Made by a program: the position numbers and the translations under genes. Below, one piece after another: positions 16,815 through 25,974 of a stretch of 64,000 nt of DNA (position 1 is the first letter of the stretch; each line of letters opens with the position of its first letter). Source of the DNA: Promethearchaeota archaeon. GTDB taxonomy: Archaea; Asgardarchaeota; Thorarchaeia; Thorarchaeales; Thorarchaeaceae. The DNA is taken from contig WJMJ01000034.1 in NCBI GenBank assembly GCA_014728035.1, forward strand, positions 1-64,000, read 5' to 3'. Below the pieces are notes generated by a model. That model saw only the letters and a list, made by a program, of their open reading frames with translations. It was not told where the DNA came from and ran no database searches.

Positions 16815-17753
16815 TCAGATATCGTAAAATCGATGAGCATTATTCCAATAGATATTCTCTAAAACTTCAAGAGGTAGATCAAGGCCGTTGATGAAGGTGC
16901 CACCAGAATCTTCTGTGTCTTTATCAATAAAGGGAAGTGGTTCATCACGAACATCGGTTTCCCACAGAAGGCGTTGAGCAACATAACGACCTTCATAGTA
17001 ATCGCGTTTACCTCTATTTGTACCAACATCGGTGCCGAATAAGATTCGGTCAGAATATTCGATTATGAAACTTCTAGCTGCATCTACGTTCTTGCTCAAC
17101 TCACGAGCCATCCAACGAGATGAGGCTGTGTCAAGAACAATATTTGGAAATCGCTTCATCCAGCTGGATAGATTTTCTAATCTATGAATCTCAGGTTGAG
17201 ACCCGAAATGAGCTATCTGTAATTTCAAAGTTGGATGTCTAGTTAAAACATTCTCCAGTTGAATAAGATTCTCCTTTTTTGTTCCATAGACTGAAGCATC
17301 TGAATATACAGTCTGGAAGTAGGTATCGGGGTCTCCAACATGGATGATTAAAGGGATTTGGTCCTGTTCTATTTTGTTGAAGAATGGATCAAGTTTCATG
17401 TTATCTAATCGAAAATGATTGTTCGCATGCTCAACGTAATCCCGCCATCTTGGTCCAAACCACATCTTAACCAACGAGAATCCCTCTTGAGATAAATTCG
17501 CGATTTCATCAAGCAATTTGGAAACATTGTAACGAATGGTTTCACTAGTAGGAAGATATTTTGCAAATACAAATTTTTCAGGGTATTTTGATTTTGCCTT
17601 TTCAAGAGCTTCTGGAGTATGGATAATTCCAATCTGTTTTCTTATACCAAATTTCTCTTCGATATCAATCATATTTGAGAGCCCTTCATGTCCAATATGT
17701 GTATGAGCATCAAATATCGCGCCAGAATACTTCCATTCAATCGTCACTTTCAT
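16815..17753 (-). CDS. Metal-dependent amidohydrolase (amidohydrolase 2/TatD-like TIM barrel)
   Basis: 312 residues. FDAHTHIG (H17, H19) is the first metal-binding pair, IIHVGDP provides the mid-barrel histidine, LQIAHFGS the next one, and ILFGTDVG the catalytic aspartate. This is the metal-ligand order of the amidohydrolase 2 group of TIM-barrel hydrolases and decarboxylases. The enzyme is cytoplasmic and probably dimeric or larger. Substrate cannot be inferred: neighbours are a 7TM protein (convergent, 11 bases away) and a ferric-reductase-like membrane protein upstream in the same direction. Family is clear, reaction is not. Confidence 0.8.
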   Translation of the reverse strand: MKVTIEWKYSGAIFDAHTHIGHEGLSNMIDIEEKFGIRKQIGIIHTPEALEKAKSKYPEKFVFAKYLPTSETIRYNVSKLLDEIANLSQEGFSLVKMWFGPRWRDYVEHANNHFRLDNMKLDPFFNKIEQDQIPLIIHVGDPDTYFQTVYSDASVYGTKKENLIQLENVLTRHPTLKLQIAHFGSQPEIHRLENLSSWMKRFPNIVLDTASSRWMARELSKNVDAARSFIIEYSDRILFGTDVGTNRGKRDYYEGRYVAQRLLWETDVRDEPLPFIDKDTEDSGGTFINGLDLPLEVLENIYWNNAHRFYDI

Positions 17754-17842
17754 TCACTTTGTAAGCAGAATAGAGCTTGAAAAGGAATTCTCTATCAGCA
17801 TATTCTTTTGAAGGAAATCTGGATAGCTCAAAAGAAAAATGT

Positions 17843-17860
17843 GCTCCAAGAAAATGGAGC
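17843..17860 (-). terminator. Hairpin terminator after the ferric-reductase-like gene
   Basis: GCTCCA-AGAAAA-TGGAGC directly after the minus-strand stop codon; on that strand it is followed by ACATTTTTCTTTT, giving hairpin plus T-rich tail. Confidence 0.55.
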
Positions 17861-18463
17861 TCACTTCATTCTTTTCCAAACAACATATCGCTTGTAAACG
17901 AGGACTATAAGAGATAGAACCATCATCGAGCTGAATAAGACGAAAATACCTGGATTCTGAAAATCAGTGCCAATCAACACACCGTGAATATACGCTAAGA
18001 GAAGGGCTATGTAAATTGAACCATGGAGTATTTTCCAATATTTAGGAATCATTCTTCTAGCAAATCCAGCAAATAGAACAATATAGATGATGTATATAGC
18101 AGGTCTTCCTCCCAAAATGAGAAAATTCTCTAGAGAAGACACATCAGGAATAAACACAGCTAAGTTCATTTGAGAAATAGCGAGTGCCAACGGATGAATA
18201 GTGATAAGAATCAGACCAACTATTGCAAATAGATGATGAATCTTAACAAAAGGCTTTGAGAATATTTTGTAAATCTGTCTAGTAAAACTTGATAGTATTG
18301 ATGCAACGAATAATGAAACAAATCCAGTTAGAGCTGCAACACGAATAATCGAATCGAATACATTGGTAGAAGGATTCAATACGACAGGAAGTATTGCTGC
18401 CGCAAATAGAACGATAATGCTCAGGATAATGAGTATCTGCTTTCTTTGATTGTCAATTTCCAT
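17861..18463 (-). CDS. Ferric-reductase-like haem membrane protein
   Basis: 200 residues from ATG 18463; the track start is a TTG three codons earlier that sits too close to the GGAG site. Six hydrophobic segments are visible. Histidines lie in helix positions typical of the ferric reductase-like transmembrane domain: KIHHLFAIVGLILITIHPLALAI and KILHGSIYIALLLAYIHGVLIG. In that family (YedZ/MsrQ, FRE/NOX) paired histidines bind two b haems that carry electrons across the membrane. There is no FAD/NAD(P) domain, so like YedZ/MsrQ it would need a partner. No molybdopterin or methionine sulfoxide reductase partner is adjacent. Haem binding is inferred from the spacing of histidines. Confidence 0.75.
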   Translation of the reverse strand: MEIDNQRKQILIILSIIVLFAAAILPVVLNPSTNVFDSIIRVAALTGFVSLFVASILSSFTRQIYKIFSKPFVKIHHLFAIVGLILITIHPLALAISQMNLAVFIPDVSSLENFLILGGRPAIYIIYIVLFAGFARRMIPKYWKILHGSIYIALLLAYIHGVLIGTDFQNPGIFVLFSSMMVLSLIVLVYKRYVVWKRMK

Positions 18464-18855
18464 AGATGTCAATGCTCCTAGGTACTAAGATAATAAGATA
18501 AAAAGAATACTTGAAAGTATTGATTGGGATGAATGTAATTTTTTGCCTAAAAATTCCATCTCAGCTTTTACATAATAATTCATGGCGCCAAGTAAATCAA
18601 TGATAACATGCCTCTATTTATCCACCAATTCAATTGTCATCAGGTTATCCATAGAGAGGAGAAGCAGTAGGTATCAATTAATTGTGCGAAATACGGATGG
18701 TCAAGTATAGAAAAGTCAATATGAAGCAAAACGTTCTGGATGGTAAAGAAACAACTGAGAAAGTAGACCTTGTGAATACATATTCTATTTCTTTTTTTGA
18801 ATACTACAGCAACCTTAAGAACACCTACCTATTGATAGCAAGTGAGGTCTCAAAA
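18464..18855. other. Divergent intergenic region upstream of ThrRS
   Basis: About 390 bases if both start choices here are right. AATACTT-GA-AAGTATT (18506-18521) is a perfect inverted repeat lying just upstream, on the minus strand, of a TATA-like TTTTTATCTTAT; it is a candidate operator for the ferric-reductase-like gene. The stretch 18682-18855 is open in the ThrRS frame but its translation (YRKVNMKQNVLDGKETT...) has no resemblance to a synthetase N-terminus, so I treat it as leader. Confidence 0.45.
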
Positions 18856-20745
18856 ATGAGAATGCTACAGATACACAGTGATGGATTTTCATTTGAAGCA
18901 AAGAAAAAAGCTATCAAATCTGCAGAAAAAATAGAGCAAAAGAAATACTTGACCAAAGACTCCTGTCTGGTGAATTTTATAGCAGCCGAGACCTCCGATA
19001 CACACGACATTGATCGAGCTGCTGAATTAACCACCAAGATGATTGAAGATGCAGCAAAAGAAGTGAAAGAGAACCATATTATCATTTATCCTTGGGTGCA
19101 TCTATCAGAGAAGCCATCTCCTCCAAATGCAGCTTTGAAGCTGTTGAAGAAGATAGAGAAACTTCTCAAAGAAAAAGAATTTGATGTCTTTCGAGTGCCA
19201 TTTGGTTGGTACAAAGCATTTGCCATTCATTGTAAAGGACATCCGTTAGCTGAACGTTCAAAGGTATTAGACCTGACGGAGGTTGCTAAGAGCGACGATG
19301 ACGATACAACTGAAGGAGAAGATCTTACTGCACTGAAAGCAGAACAAGAAGCGATCTCGAAATTTTTCATAATGGAACCAGATGGAAAGATGACCGAGTT
19401 CGACAAATTCGATTACACTGGATATGAAGAATTACGACTCTATGTTAATTACGAGACCGCAAAAGATAGAACCGCACATGATCCTCCAGCACATATTGAT
19501 CTAATGAAACAACTAGAACTAGTAGATTATGAGCCAGGTTCAGATGCAGGAAACTTTCGTTGGCCTTCCAGAGGTTTAACTTTGAAGAGAGCTATTGAGA
19601 AGCGAGTCACACAAGAAATGGTAGATTATGGCGCTCATGTGCTTCAAACCCCTCTAATATATGACTATCAGCATCCGGCTCTCAAATCGTATATGCAACG
19701 ATTCCCCTCAAGACAATATGTGGTCCGGTCAGGAAACAAGGATTACTTTGCTAGATTCTCAGCCTGTTTCGGTCAATTTCTCCTGATATCTCAAGCACAG
19801 GTATCCTACAAGCAGTTACCTCTCAAATTGTTTGAGATTGCACCATCTTATCGAAGAGAGCAAAGTGGTGAATTAGCAGGAATGCGAAGACCAAGAGCAT
19901 TCACTATGCCTGATATCCACGAGATTGTTAGTGACATCGAGATGGCAAAAGAAGCTGTGCTAAATCAGCTGGTCTTTGTCGAGAAATTGATGACCGAACT
20001 AGAAATAGAATATGAGGTATCATTCAGATTCCACAAACCTTTCTTTGAGGAAAATAAAGAATTCATTGATTCAGTCATTCAAAAGATAGGTAAGCCTGTA
20101 ATGATTGAAGTTTTTGAGCAAAGGTACGCATACTTTGTTTTCAAAGGTGAATGGAATGTTGTTGATGACCAAGATAAGGCCGCATGTTTGGGAACAATTC
20201 AGATAGATGTTGAAAACGGAGAACGATTCGATATAACCTATGTTGATGAAGAAGGTGAGAAGAAGCACCCTCTAATTCTGCACACATCCCCATCAGGTTC
20301 AATCGAAAGGATTCTTTATGGTGTGCTTGAGCAGGCAGTTAAGGATATGAAGAAAGGTAAGAAACCAATGTTGCCTGTTTGGATGACGCCTGTGCAAGTT
20401 CGTCTTGTACCTGTTGATGAAAGTATGGTTGACTACTGTCAAGAAATCGGAAAGGAGCTTGATGAAGCAGGCATTCGTTACGAGATTGATGACCGGGACC
20501 AAACTGTTGGCAAGAAGATTCGAGCTGCTGAGAAATTGTGGATTCCATACACCTGTGTGATTGGTGACAGAGAAAAGGAATCTGGAAAACTCTCAGTTAG
20601 AAGAAGAGTAGAAAAAGACCAAGTGAAGATACCTTTGACAGAGCTTAAAGATATGATTCACGAGATAACTTCGTTTGCACCTAACCAACGGTTGCTTCTT
20701 CCTACTTTGATATCAAAACAAGCAATATTCTCTAGAACCGTATAG
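18856..20745 (+). CDS. thrS: Threonyl-tRNA synthetase, archaeal type
   Basis: 629 residues from ATG 18856, which follows GTGAGGT and opens with MRMLQIHSDGFSFEAKKKA, the expected start of the archaeal ThrRS editing domain; the track start adds 58 unrelated residues. Residues 1-140 form the archaea-specific D-aminoacyl-tRNA-deacylase-like domain that removes serine from tRNA-Thr. The class II catalytic core follows, with motif 2 in YRREQSGELAGMRRPRAFTMPDIHEI and motif 3 near HTSPSGSIERILYG. The C-terminal anticodon-binding domain starts at PVWMTPVQVRLVPV. Standalone, full-length and apparently intact; a strong terminator hairpin follows. Confidence 0.92.
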   Translation: MRMLQIHSDGFSFEAKKKAIKSAEKIEQKKYLTKDSCLVNFIAAETSDTHDIDRAAELTTKMIEDAAKEVKENHIIIYPWVHLSEKPSPPNAALKLLKKIEKLLKEKEFDVFRVPFGWYKAFAIHCKGHPLAERSKVLDLTEVAKSDDDDTTEGEDLTALKAEQEAISKFFIMEPDGKMTEFDKFDYTGYEELRLYVNYETAKDRTAHDPPAHIDLMKQLELVDYEPGSDAGNFRWPSRGLTLKRAIEKRVTQEMVDYGAHVLQTPLIYDYQHPALKSYMQRFPSRQYVVRSGNKDYFARFSACFGQFLLISQAQVSYKQLPLKLFEIAPSYRREQSGELAGMRRPRAFTMPDIHEIVSDIEMAKEAVLNQLVFVEKLMTELEIEYEVSFRFHKPFFEENKEFIDSVIQKIGKPVMIEVFEQRYAYFVFKGEWNVVDDQDKAACLGTIQIDVENGERFDITYVDEEGEKKHPLILHTSPSGSIERILYGVLEQAVKDMKKGKKPMLPVWMTPVQVRLVPVDESMVDYCQEIGKELDEAGIRYEIDDRDQTVGKKIRAAEKLWIPYTCVIGDREKESGKLSVRRRVEKDQVKIPLTELKDMIHEITSFAPNQRLLLPTLISKQAIFSRTV

Positions 20746-20757
20746 GATCATTTCAAA

Positions 20758-20796
20758 ATCTGCTTGCAGATAGCAATACTATCTGTTTAAGCAGAT
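20758..20796 (+). terminator. Long nested hairpin after thrS
   Basis: Outer arms ATCTGCTT/AAGCAGAT enclose inner arms CAGATAG-CAATA-CTATCTG, giving about 15 base pairs with a small bulge, followed by an AT-rich tail. It is positioned 13 bases after the ThrRS stop. Confidence 0.6.
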
Positions 20797-20883
20797 ATAT
20801 TATTATTAAAATAGATAGTTGCTTATACGGAACTATTTTTACGTGGAGTGTCAATATACTGGATATTCCGGTGGAAGAAAAGT

Positions 20884-22026
20884 ATGAAAGTACTAGTATT
20901 AGGTGCAGGTTTAATGGGGCACGGTGCCTCGTATGACTTGGTTCGTAGTGATAGTGTGGAAAAAATTATCATTGCTGATATTGACAAAGAACGAGCTGAA
21001 AAGCTAGCAGAAGAAATGGGACCAAAAGCTACAGCACAAAAAGTGGATGCAAGCAATAGAGATGAGCTTGTTAAAGTATTCTCCAAAGTTGACGTAGTGA
21101 TTAGTGCTGTTAGCTATAAGGTCAACCACTTACATACTGAGGTAGCTATTGAAACAGGAACTCATTTGTGTGACCTAGGTGGCAATTTCAAAGTAGTAGA
21201 AAAACAGCTTGAACTGCACGAAAGAGCAAAAGAAGCTGGAGTGACAATCATACCTGATTGTGGTTTAGCACCTGGTATGGTCAGTGTTCTTGCAAGAGCA
21301 GCCATTGAAGGAATGACGAAAACAGAAGAGCTGAAGATTCGAGTTGGAGGGCTTCAACAAGAACCTAGACCCCCACTTAACTATGCATTGATATTCTCTG
21401 TTGAAGGATTGATTAACGAATATGTCGAAAAATGCATGGTACTAAGAGATGGAAAGATAGCCTACGAAGACCCATTAGTTGGATTTGAACAAATTGAATT
21501 TCCAGATCCTTTTGGAAAACTCGAAGCATTCAATACTAGTGGAGGTACCTCAACACTTCCCCTCACATACGAAGGAGTCATAGATAGTCTGGATTACAAG
21601 ACCATTAGATATCCTGGTCATGGACATAAAATGTGGACTCTCATGAAATTGGGTTTAATGGATAGCACACTTCAAGATTTTGACGGTGTGAAAATCGCTC
21701 CTAGAACTGTCCTTGAACGTCTCTTAGAGAGAAATCTTCCTGAAACATCGAAAGATGCTACTCTTGTTCGTGTTTCAACTTCTGGCTGGAAAGGAACAGA
21801 ATCCCGCTGCATTGACTATGAGATAGTTGATTATTACGATGATGACTCAGGTCTTACATCAATGATGCGTACCACTTCGTTTACTGCATCGGTAGCAGCG
21901 ATAATGATGGGAGATGGTAGAATCACAGAGAGAGGTGTAGTACCACCTGAAAGATCAATCCCACCAGAACCATTCATCGATGAATTACGTGCAAGAGGAA
22001 TTGACATTAAAGAACGCATCTACTAG
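20884..22026 (+). CDS. Saccharopine dehydrogenase-like oxidoreductase
   Basis: 380 residues from ATG 20884 (the track adds 12 residues of leader; GGTGGAAGAAAAG precedes this ATG). It opens with a Rossmann motif VLVLGAGLMGHGASYDL and continues DIDKERAEKLAEEMG and DVVISAVSY. CDLGGNFKVVEKQLELHERAKEAGVTIIPDCGLAPGMVSVLA is the signature stretch of saccharopine dehydrogenase/Lys9-type enzymes. In lysine metabolism these join or split saccharopine with NAD(P). Many archaeal homologs have other or unknown amino-acid substrates. No other lysine gene is next to it; ThrRS lies upstream and threonine dehydratase downstream, which suggests general amino-acid metabolism. A terminator hairpin follows. Confidence 0.8.
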   Translation: MKVLVLGAGLMGHGASYDLVRSDSVEKIIIADIDKERAEKLAEEMGPKATAQKVDASNRDELVKVFSKVDVVISAVSYKVNHLHTEVAIETGTHLCDLGGNFKVVEKQLELHERAKEAGVTIIPDCGLAPGMVSVLARAAIEGMTKTEELKIRVGGLQQEPRPPLNYALIFSVEGLINEYVEKCMVLRDGKIAYEDPLVGFEQIEFPDPFGKLEAFNTSGGTSTLPLTYEGVIDSLDYKTIRYPGHGHKMWTLMKLGLMDSTLQDFDGVKIAPRTVLERLLERNLPETSKDATLVRVSTSGWKGTESRCIDYEIVDYYDDDSGLTSMMRTTSFTASVAAIMMGDGRITERGVVPPERSIPPEPFIDELRARGIDIKERIY

Positions 22027-22332
22027 AACCGAATGGATAACCAAGCTATCACATTTCAGGTAGCTTGGTTTCTTCTTTTGAAGAAATATTCTATGACTTT
22101 TTCTCCACATCCTAGGTATTCTGTTTGGAAGGACATTTCTTTAGAACTGTCAAAGAAAGAGATGAAACTGTCACCATTCATGAAGGTTAAGATACATATT
22201 AAAAATATTTGATAATTTGATATACTAAAACCTGGATAGATTCTCGATTCCTACTAAAAGATATCAGATGATTTTCAATCATTCTAGGAACTATTATCAG
22301 TCAATCATGTATCTCATTCTTGAGGTTTAGGA
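22027..22332. other. 306-base intergenic region before threonine dehydratase
   Basis: Contains the terminator of the upstream gene, an AT-rich stretch ACATATTAAAAATATTTGATAA that may include a promoter, and a small inverted repeat ATGATT-TTC-AATCAT (22268-22282). GAGGTTTAGGA directly before ATG 22333 is the ribosome-binding site. No RNA gene is seen. Confidence 0.5.
22039..22075 (+). terminator. Perfect 10-bp hairpin terminator
   Basis: AACCAAGCTA and TAGCTTGGTT pair perfectly around a 12-base loop and are followed by TCTTC and further T residues, 13 bases after the stop of the saccharopine-dehydrogenase-like gene. Confidence 0.7.
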
Positions 22333-23553
22333 ATGAAATATGGCCACATATATGAGAAAATACTTGATGCTCGTACCGTTCTGAAAGATATTAAACACAC
22401 AACCAGACTTGATCATTCTCGAACCTTTAGTAAGTTCGCCGGTGGAGAGGTATATCTGAAATTGGAAAACCTACAGAAGACTGGTTCATTCAAGGTACGA
22501 GGCGCAGCTTATGCAATGTCACAATTAACAGATAGCGAGAAAGAAGCAGGGGTGGTCGCTGCTTCTGCAGGAAATCACGCACAGGGCGTAGCTTATGCAG
22601 CAACTCGCCTAGGAATAAAATCTACCATAATAATGCCAATTTTTTCGCCAGTTGCCAAGATACAAGCTACAGAGAGTTATGGAGCAGAAGTAGTGCTTTA
22701 TGGAACAGCATTTGATGACGCTCTAGCCCATGCTATAGAGATTTCTGAAAAGACCAAAGCAACATTTCTACACCCTTTCAATGATGAAGATGTAATTGCA
22801 GGACAAGGAACAATTGGACTTGAGATATTAGAAGAATTACCAGATGTTGATGTTATTGCAGTACCAGTCGGAGGTGGAGGTCTAGCATCAGGCATTGCGA
22901 TTGCAGCTAAACATCAAAGACCGGAAATAGAAGTCTATGGTGTTGAAGCTAAGAGTGCTGACGCTATGAAAGAATCATTAACAGCTAACAAGTTAGTAGG
23001 TGTAGAAGGGCTAGATACTATTTGTGATGGCATAGCAGTTAAAAAACCAGGGCCAATCACATTTGAAATCGCCAAAGATCTTCTCGAGGGAGTTGTAACC
23101 GTTGATGAATTTGAAGTTACTCGGACATTATTCCATCTATTAGAACGAGCCAAGATAGTTGTTGAACCTGCAGGATGTGTTGGACTTGCAGCTATGCAGC
23201 ATGGTATCATTGATGTGAAAGGCAAGAAGGCAGTAGCTATTCTATCAGGAGGCAACATCGATATGAGTATGATGTCAAGATTGATTGAAAAAGAACTATT
23301 CCGACTTGGTCGTTCAGTCAGAGTCAAGGGCGTTATCCTAGATAGGATTGGTAGCATGAACAAAGTTCTAGAGATAGTAGCAGAATCTGGTGTAAGTGTC
23401 GTTCAAATTCAACAGGATAGAAGTGACCCAGACATTGCCCCAAATAAAGCTGAATTAGAATTGGTTCTTGAGGTTCCAGACCAATCAGCCGTTGATAGAA
23501 TGCTAAAACTCCTGAAAGACAAAGGGATGGAATTTGAAATACATGAAGATTGA
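22333..23553 (+). CDS. ilvA: Threonine ammonia-lyase (threonine dehydratase) with C-terminal ACT domain
   Basis: 406 residues. GSFKVRGA carries the PLP lysine (K54), AGNHAQGVAYAA is the substrate loop and VPVGGGGLASG holds the PLP phosphate. This is the fold-type II serine/threonine dehydratase core. From about residue 330 an ACT domain begins (RVKGVILDRIGSMNKVLEIVAESGVSVVQIQQDR), the single-ACT layout of the TdcB-like/short IlvA group, where it senses amino acids. The reaction is threonine to 2-oxobutanoate plus ammonia, feeding isoleucine synthesis or catabolism. No isoleucine genes are nearby, so biosynthetic and degradative roles cannot be separated. The start has a good SD. Confidence 0.88.
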   Translation: MKYGHIYEKILDARTVLKDIKHTTRLDHSRTFSKFAGGEVYLKLENLQKTGSFKVRGAAYAMSQLTDSEKEAGVVAASAGNHAQGVAYAATRLGIKSTIIMPIFSPVAKIQATESYGAEVVLYGTAFDDALAHAIEISEKTKATFLHPFNDEDVIAGQGTIGLEILEELPDVDVIAVPVGGGGLASGIAIAAKHQRPEIEVYGVEAKSADAMKESLTANKLVGVEGLDTICDGIAVKKPGPITFEIAKDLLEGVVTVDEFEVTRTLFHLLERAKIVVEPAGCVGLAAMQHGIIDVKGKKAVAILSGGNIDMSMMSRLIEKELFRLGRSVRVKGVILDRIGSMNKVLEIVAESGVSVVQIQQDRSDPDIAPNKAELELVLEVPDQSAVDRMLKLLKDKGMEFEIHED

Positions 23554-23745
23554 TCCAGTATAATCATTCTAGGATATCATGCATCCTACGTTCGGTATAT
23601 CACATTAACCAATGACATTTCATGTTGTTAGCTTCATTGACAGCAATTGCATAATGTCAAGGATAAAACTTCTAATAATTGTGCAGGTGATATTATCAAG
23701 AAAATACTAGGATATATATGACACGAAAGCTGGAAAAAGTGTGAA

Positions 23746-24129
23746 ATGACAGACGTAACTAGCATCATAATTGCAGATGATGAGCCTTTGCTCGTTGATC
23801 TATATTGTGATGCAATATCTAGTCAAGGCTTTCATATAACAAGGACATTTCAAAATGGCCGTGAACTAATGAATTTCCTGATGAGTACAAATGGAAGGAA
23901 GGTCATTATATTAGACCATCTTATGCCACTCTGTGACGGAATATCTATTGTTAGGAAAATCAAAAAGAATGTAAACGCAAAAGATCACTATTTCATTCTA
24001 GTTACTGGAGATGTGTCCTCAGTAGCCGAGGCTGAGAAAGCAGGTGCGGATGAAATACTCATAAAACCCTTCAGAATGCACATGCTGACGAAAGCTATCA
24101 ATAATGGCTTATCGATACTACAACAATAA
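23746..24129 (+). CDS. Stand-alone response-regulator receiver domain
   Basis: 127 residues that are only a CheY-like receiver: acidic pair D11/D12 in IIADDEP, phosphoacceptor D57 in VIILDHLMPL, switch threonine T87 in LVTGD and K107 in LIKPF. All key residues are present, so it should be phosphorylated by a histidine kinase, none of which is in the window. With no output domain it probably acts through protein contact. It is convergent with the membrane hydrolase gene, with 8 bases between stops. Its partner must be encoded elsewhere. Confidence 0.85.
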   Translation: MTDVTSIIIADDEPLLVDLYCDAISSQGFHITRTFQNGRELMNFLMSTNGRKVIILDHLMPLCDGISIVRKIKKNVNAKDHYFILVTGDVSSVAEAEKAGADEILIKPFRMHMLTKAINNGLSILQQ

Positions 24130-24137
24130 CATATTAG

Positions 24138-25835
24138 CTAGATTATTGATAATATGATAATAGTATAGATCAATGTACTCAAGACTATTGCTGGCAGGGG
24201 ATTTTTCATTTTTATTGTAGCCCAAGTAATAGTTACAGTACTTATAATCATGAGAAATGCGAAATAGATCATAAAAACTGCTACTTGAAATCCGAGGAAA
24301 ACATTAGAAATTGCAAGTAATACTACGGTATCAACGATGACTAGCATTACGAACGTTCTGGCAGCCAAAGCAAAGATGAAATTTGACATCTCGGGATATC
24401 TGTTATCCCATTCTCTTTCCGCAATGTTAAAACCGCGAATAATCAAGGATTCTACAAATACGTAGAGAAAGATAGGACCAATTATGAGGATACCTTTCAG
24501 AATAGTTGACTGACTCTGTAACACAGTGAAGAAGTCGAGAACAAAGGAAAACTCGAGAATAGTAATTAGGGGAGCTAGATACATCCAGATAATTATCCAG
24601 AAAATGCACAGTCCAGAAATAATCAGAGAAACAATCCAATCAGTAATACCTTTTTCTGAATTCCGCTGAAAGACATTCGTAGTATTGAATATCATCTTCT
24701 TTGTGTCTTTGTTATTTCCTAAAGACAATACAAAAGCTGCAAAATATAGACTGATTAAAATGCTTGCTATTAATGATATTATAGAATAAGAGAAACTCAA
24801 AAGAATTACAAGTAGAATTGATGTAAGACTAGCAAGACCGGAAGATAATCCAAATGAATTAATCATATTTGGAGCAAGTTCATTCTTCCCTAACTGTTGT
24901 GGTTGTATTCTTCTTGGAAATATCGAAATGATAATTGTGAATAGTGGAACTAATGTCCCAAAGAAAAATAGTGGAGCCAAGAACTGAGTATAGTATCCAT
25001 AATGAAATACAACAGCAGATGTTGGCAAAGTTTTGTTGAACTGTTCATTCCCTTGAACACTTCTAACTGACCATTCAACAGATGAGACCGTCGTATCAAT
25101 ATCGTTCAGTTGCATATCATATTGAGTAGGAAAAATAGTGAACTTGTAGGCAGTCTGATTTTCGAAGGACCCGTAAGTTTCTCCCAGTGAGATTTCTGAC
25201 TCTCCGGTTACATTCATTAATGATTCAGTAATCGAATCGAGCGATGTGGAGTTATATCCCATTGCAAAATACGTGTTCCCCGGTAAGGAGATTGCATCAG
25301 GAATGCTAATCATATCAGAATTTCCTATGGCAACATATGATAGAGGCTCGTTGGATGATACATTCATAGATAGAGCAATTTGAAATCCAACAGAATAACC
25401 AATTACACCATAAGTATCATTGGATAGCCGAGCATTCCTATTTGTATAATTTAGAAAAACAAAATAGATGTCCTGAGCTATAATATCGATTTGTGTCTGG
25501 TTAATTCCTGATGCAGAAACTGGCTCCTCACTGGATAAATCAAAAGACATCACAGTAAAATTTCGTCTGGCTAATTCTATATTCACTGCGTATAGAGATT
25601 CAAAAGATTGCCCCAAATCAGGGATAGTGACTATGACAGGCATTTTTTCGTAGTATGAACGGATTCTTGGAGAATAAACCTTGCATGTAAGATTATAACC
25701 AGAGATACTTTCAATCTCAACGGTCTGATACTCTATATCACCAAATCCAGTACTTGCAGAAAAACCAAGATAAAGGGAAGAAAGAGTGAGAATAGAGAGA
25801 ACAAGTAGTGTGAAATAATGATATTCTTGGTCCAT
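24138..25835 (-). CDS. Alpha/beta-hydrolase-like ectodomain fused to a polytopic membrane domain
   Basis: 565 residues from ATG 25835; the track start is GTG five codons before. An N-terminal membrane helix (YFTLLVLSILTLSSLYLGF) precedes an alpha/beta-hydrolase-like domain with VIVTIPDLGQSFESLYAVNIELARRNFTVMSFDLS and the nucleophile-elbow-like GYSVG in YGVIGYSVGFQIALSM. This part ends near residue 225 and is followed by a beta-rich stretch. The C-terminal half (about 285-565) has roughly eight hydrophobic helices with short charged loops. The ectodomain would face outside. Substrate is unknown; lipids or esters at the surface are possible. The serine in the elbow is visible, but I cannot assign the acid and histidine with confidence. 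Confidence 0.65.
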   Translation of the reverse strand: MDQEYHYFTLLVLSILTLSSLYLGFSASTGFGDIEYQTVEIESISGYNLTCKVYSPRIRSYYEKMPVIVTIPDLGQSFESLYAVNIELARRNFTVMSFDLSSEEPVSASGINQTQIDIIAQDIYFVFLNYTNRNARLSNDTYGVIGYSVGFQIALSMNVSSNEPLSYVAIGNSDMISIPDAISLPGNTYFAMGYNSTSLDSITESLMNVTGESEISLGETYGSFENQTAYKFTIFPTQYDMQLNDIDTTVSSVEWSVRSVQGNEQFNKTLPTSAVVFHYGYYTQFLAPLFFFGTLVPLFTIIISIFPRRIQPQQLGKNELAPNMINSFGLSSGLASLTSILLVILLSFSYSIISLIASILISLYFAAFVLSLGNNKDTKKMIFNTTNVFQRNSEKGITDWIVSLIISGLCIFWIIIWMYLAPLITILEFSFVLDFFTVLQSQSTILKGILIIGPIFLYVFVESLIIRGFNIAEREWDNRYPEMSNFIFALAARTFVMLVIVDTVVLLAISNVFLGFQVAVFMIYFAFLMIISTVTITWATIKMKNPLPAIVLSTLIYTIIILSII

Positions 25836-25974
25836 ATTAGTCACTCTCACACGATTCTAGTTATGTTTGATGAATAAAGGTGACGGTGCTACTCGTTTTT
25901 TTCCTCTCGGGAATGCTGAATTGACAAATAAAATAAACAAACCCGAGGAGTGTATCTAGATATTCCAATTCGCT

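Noticed and set aside
22935-23363. 142-residue minus-strand ORF
   Set aside because: Shadow of threonine dehydratase, Ser/Thr/Pro-rich as expected for antisense reading.
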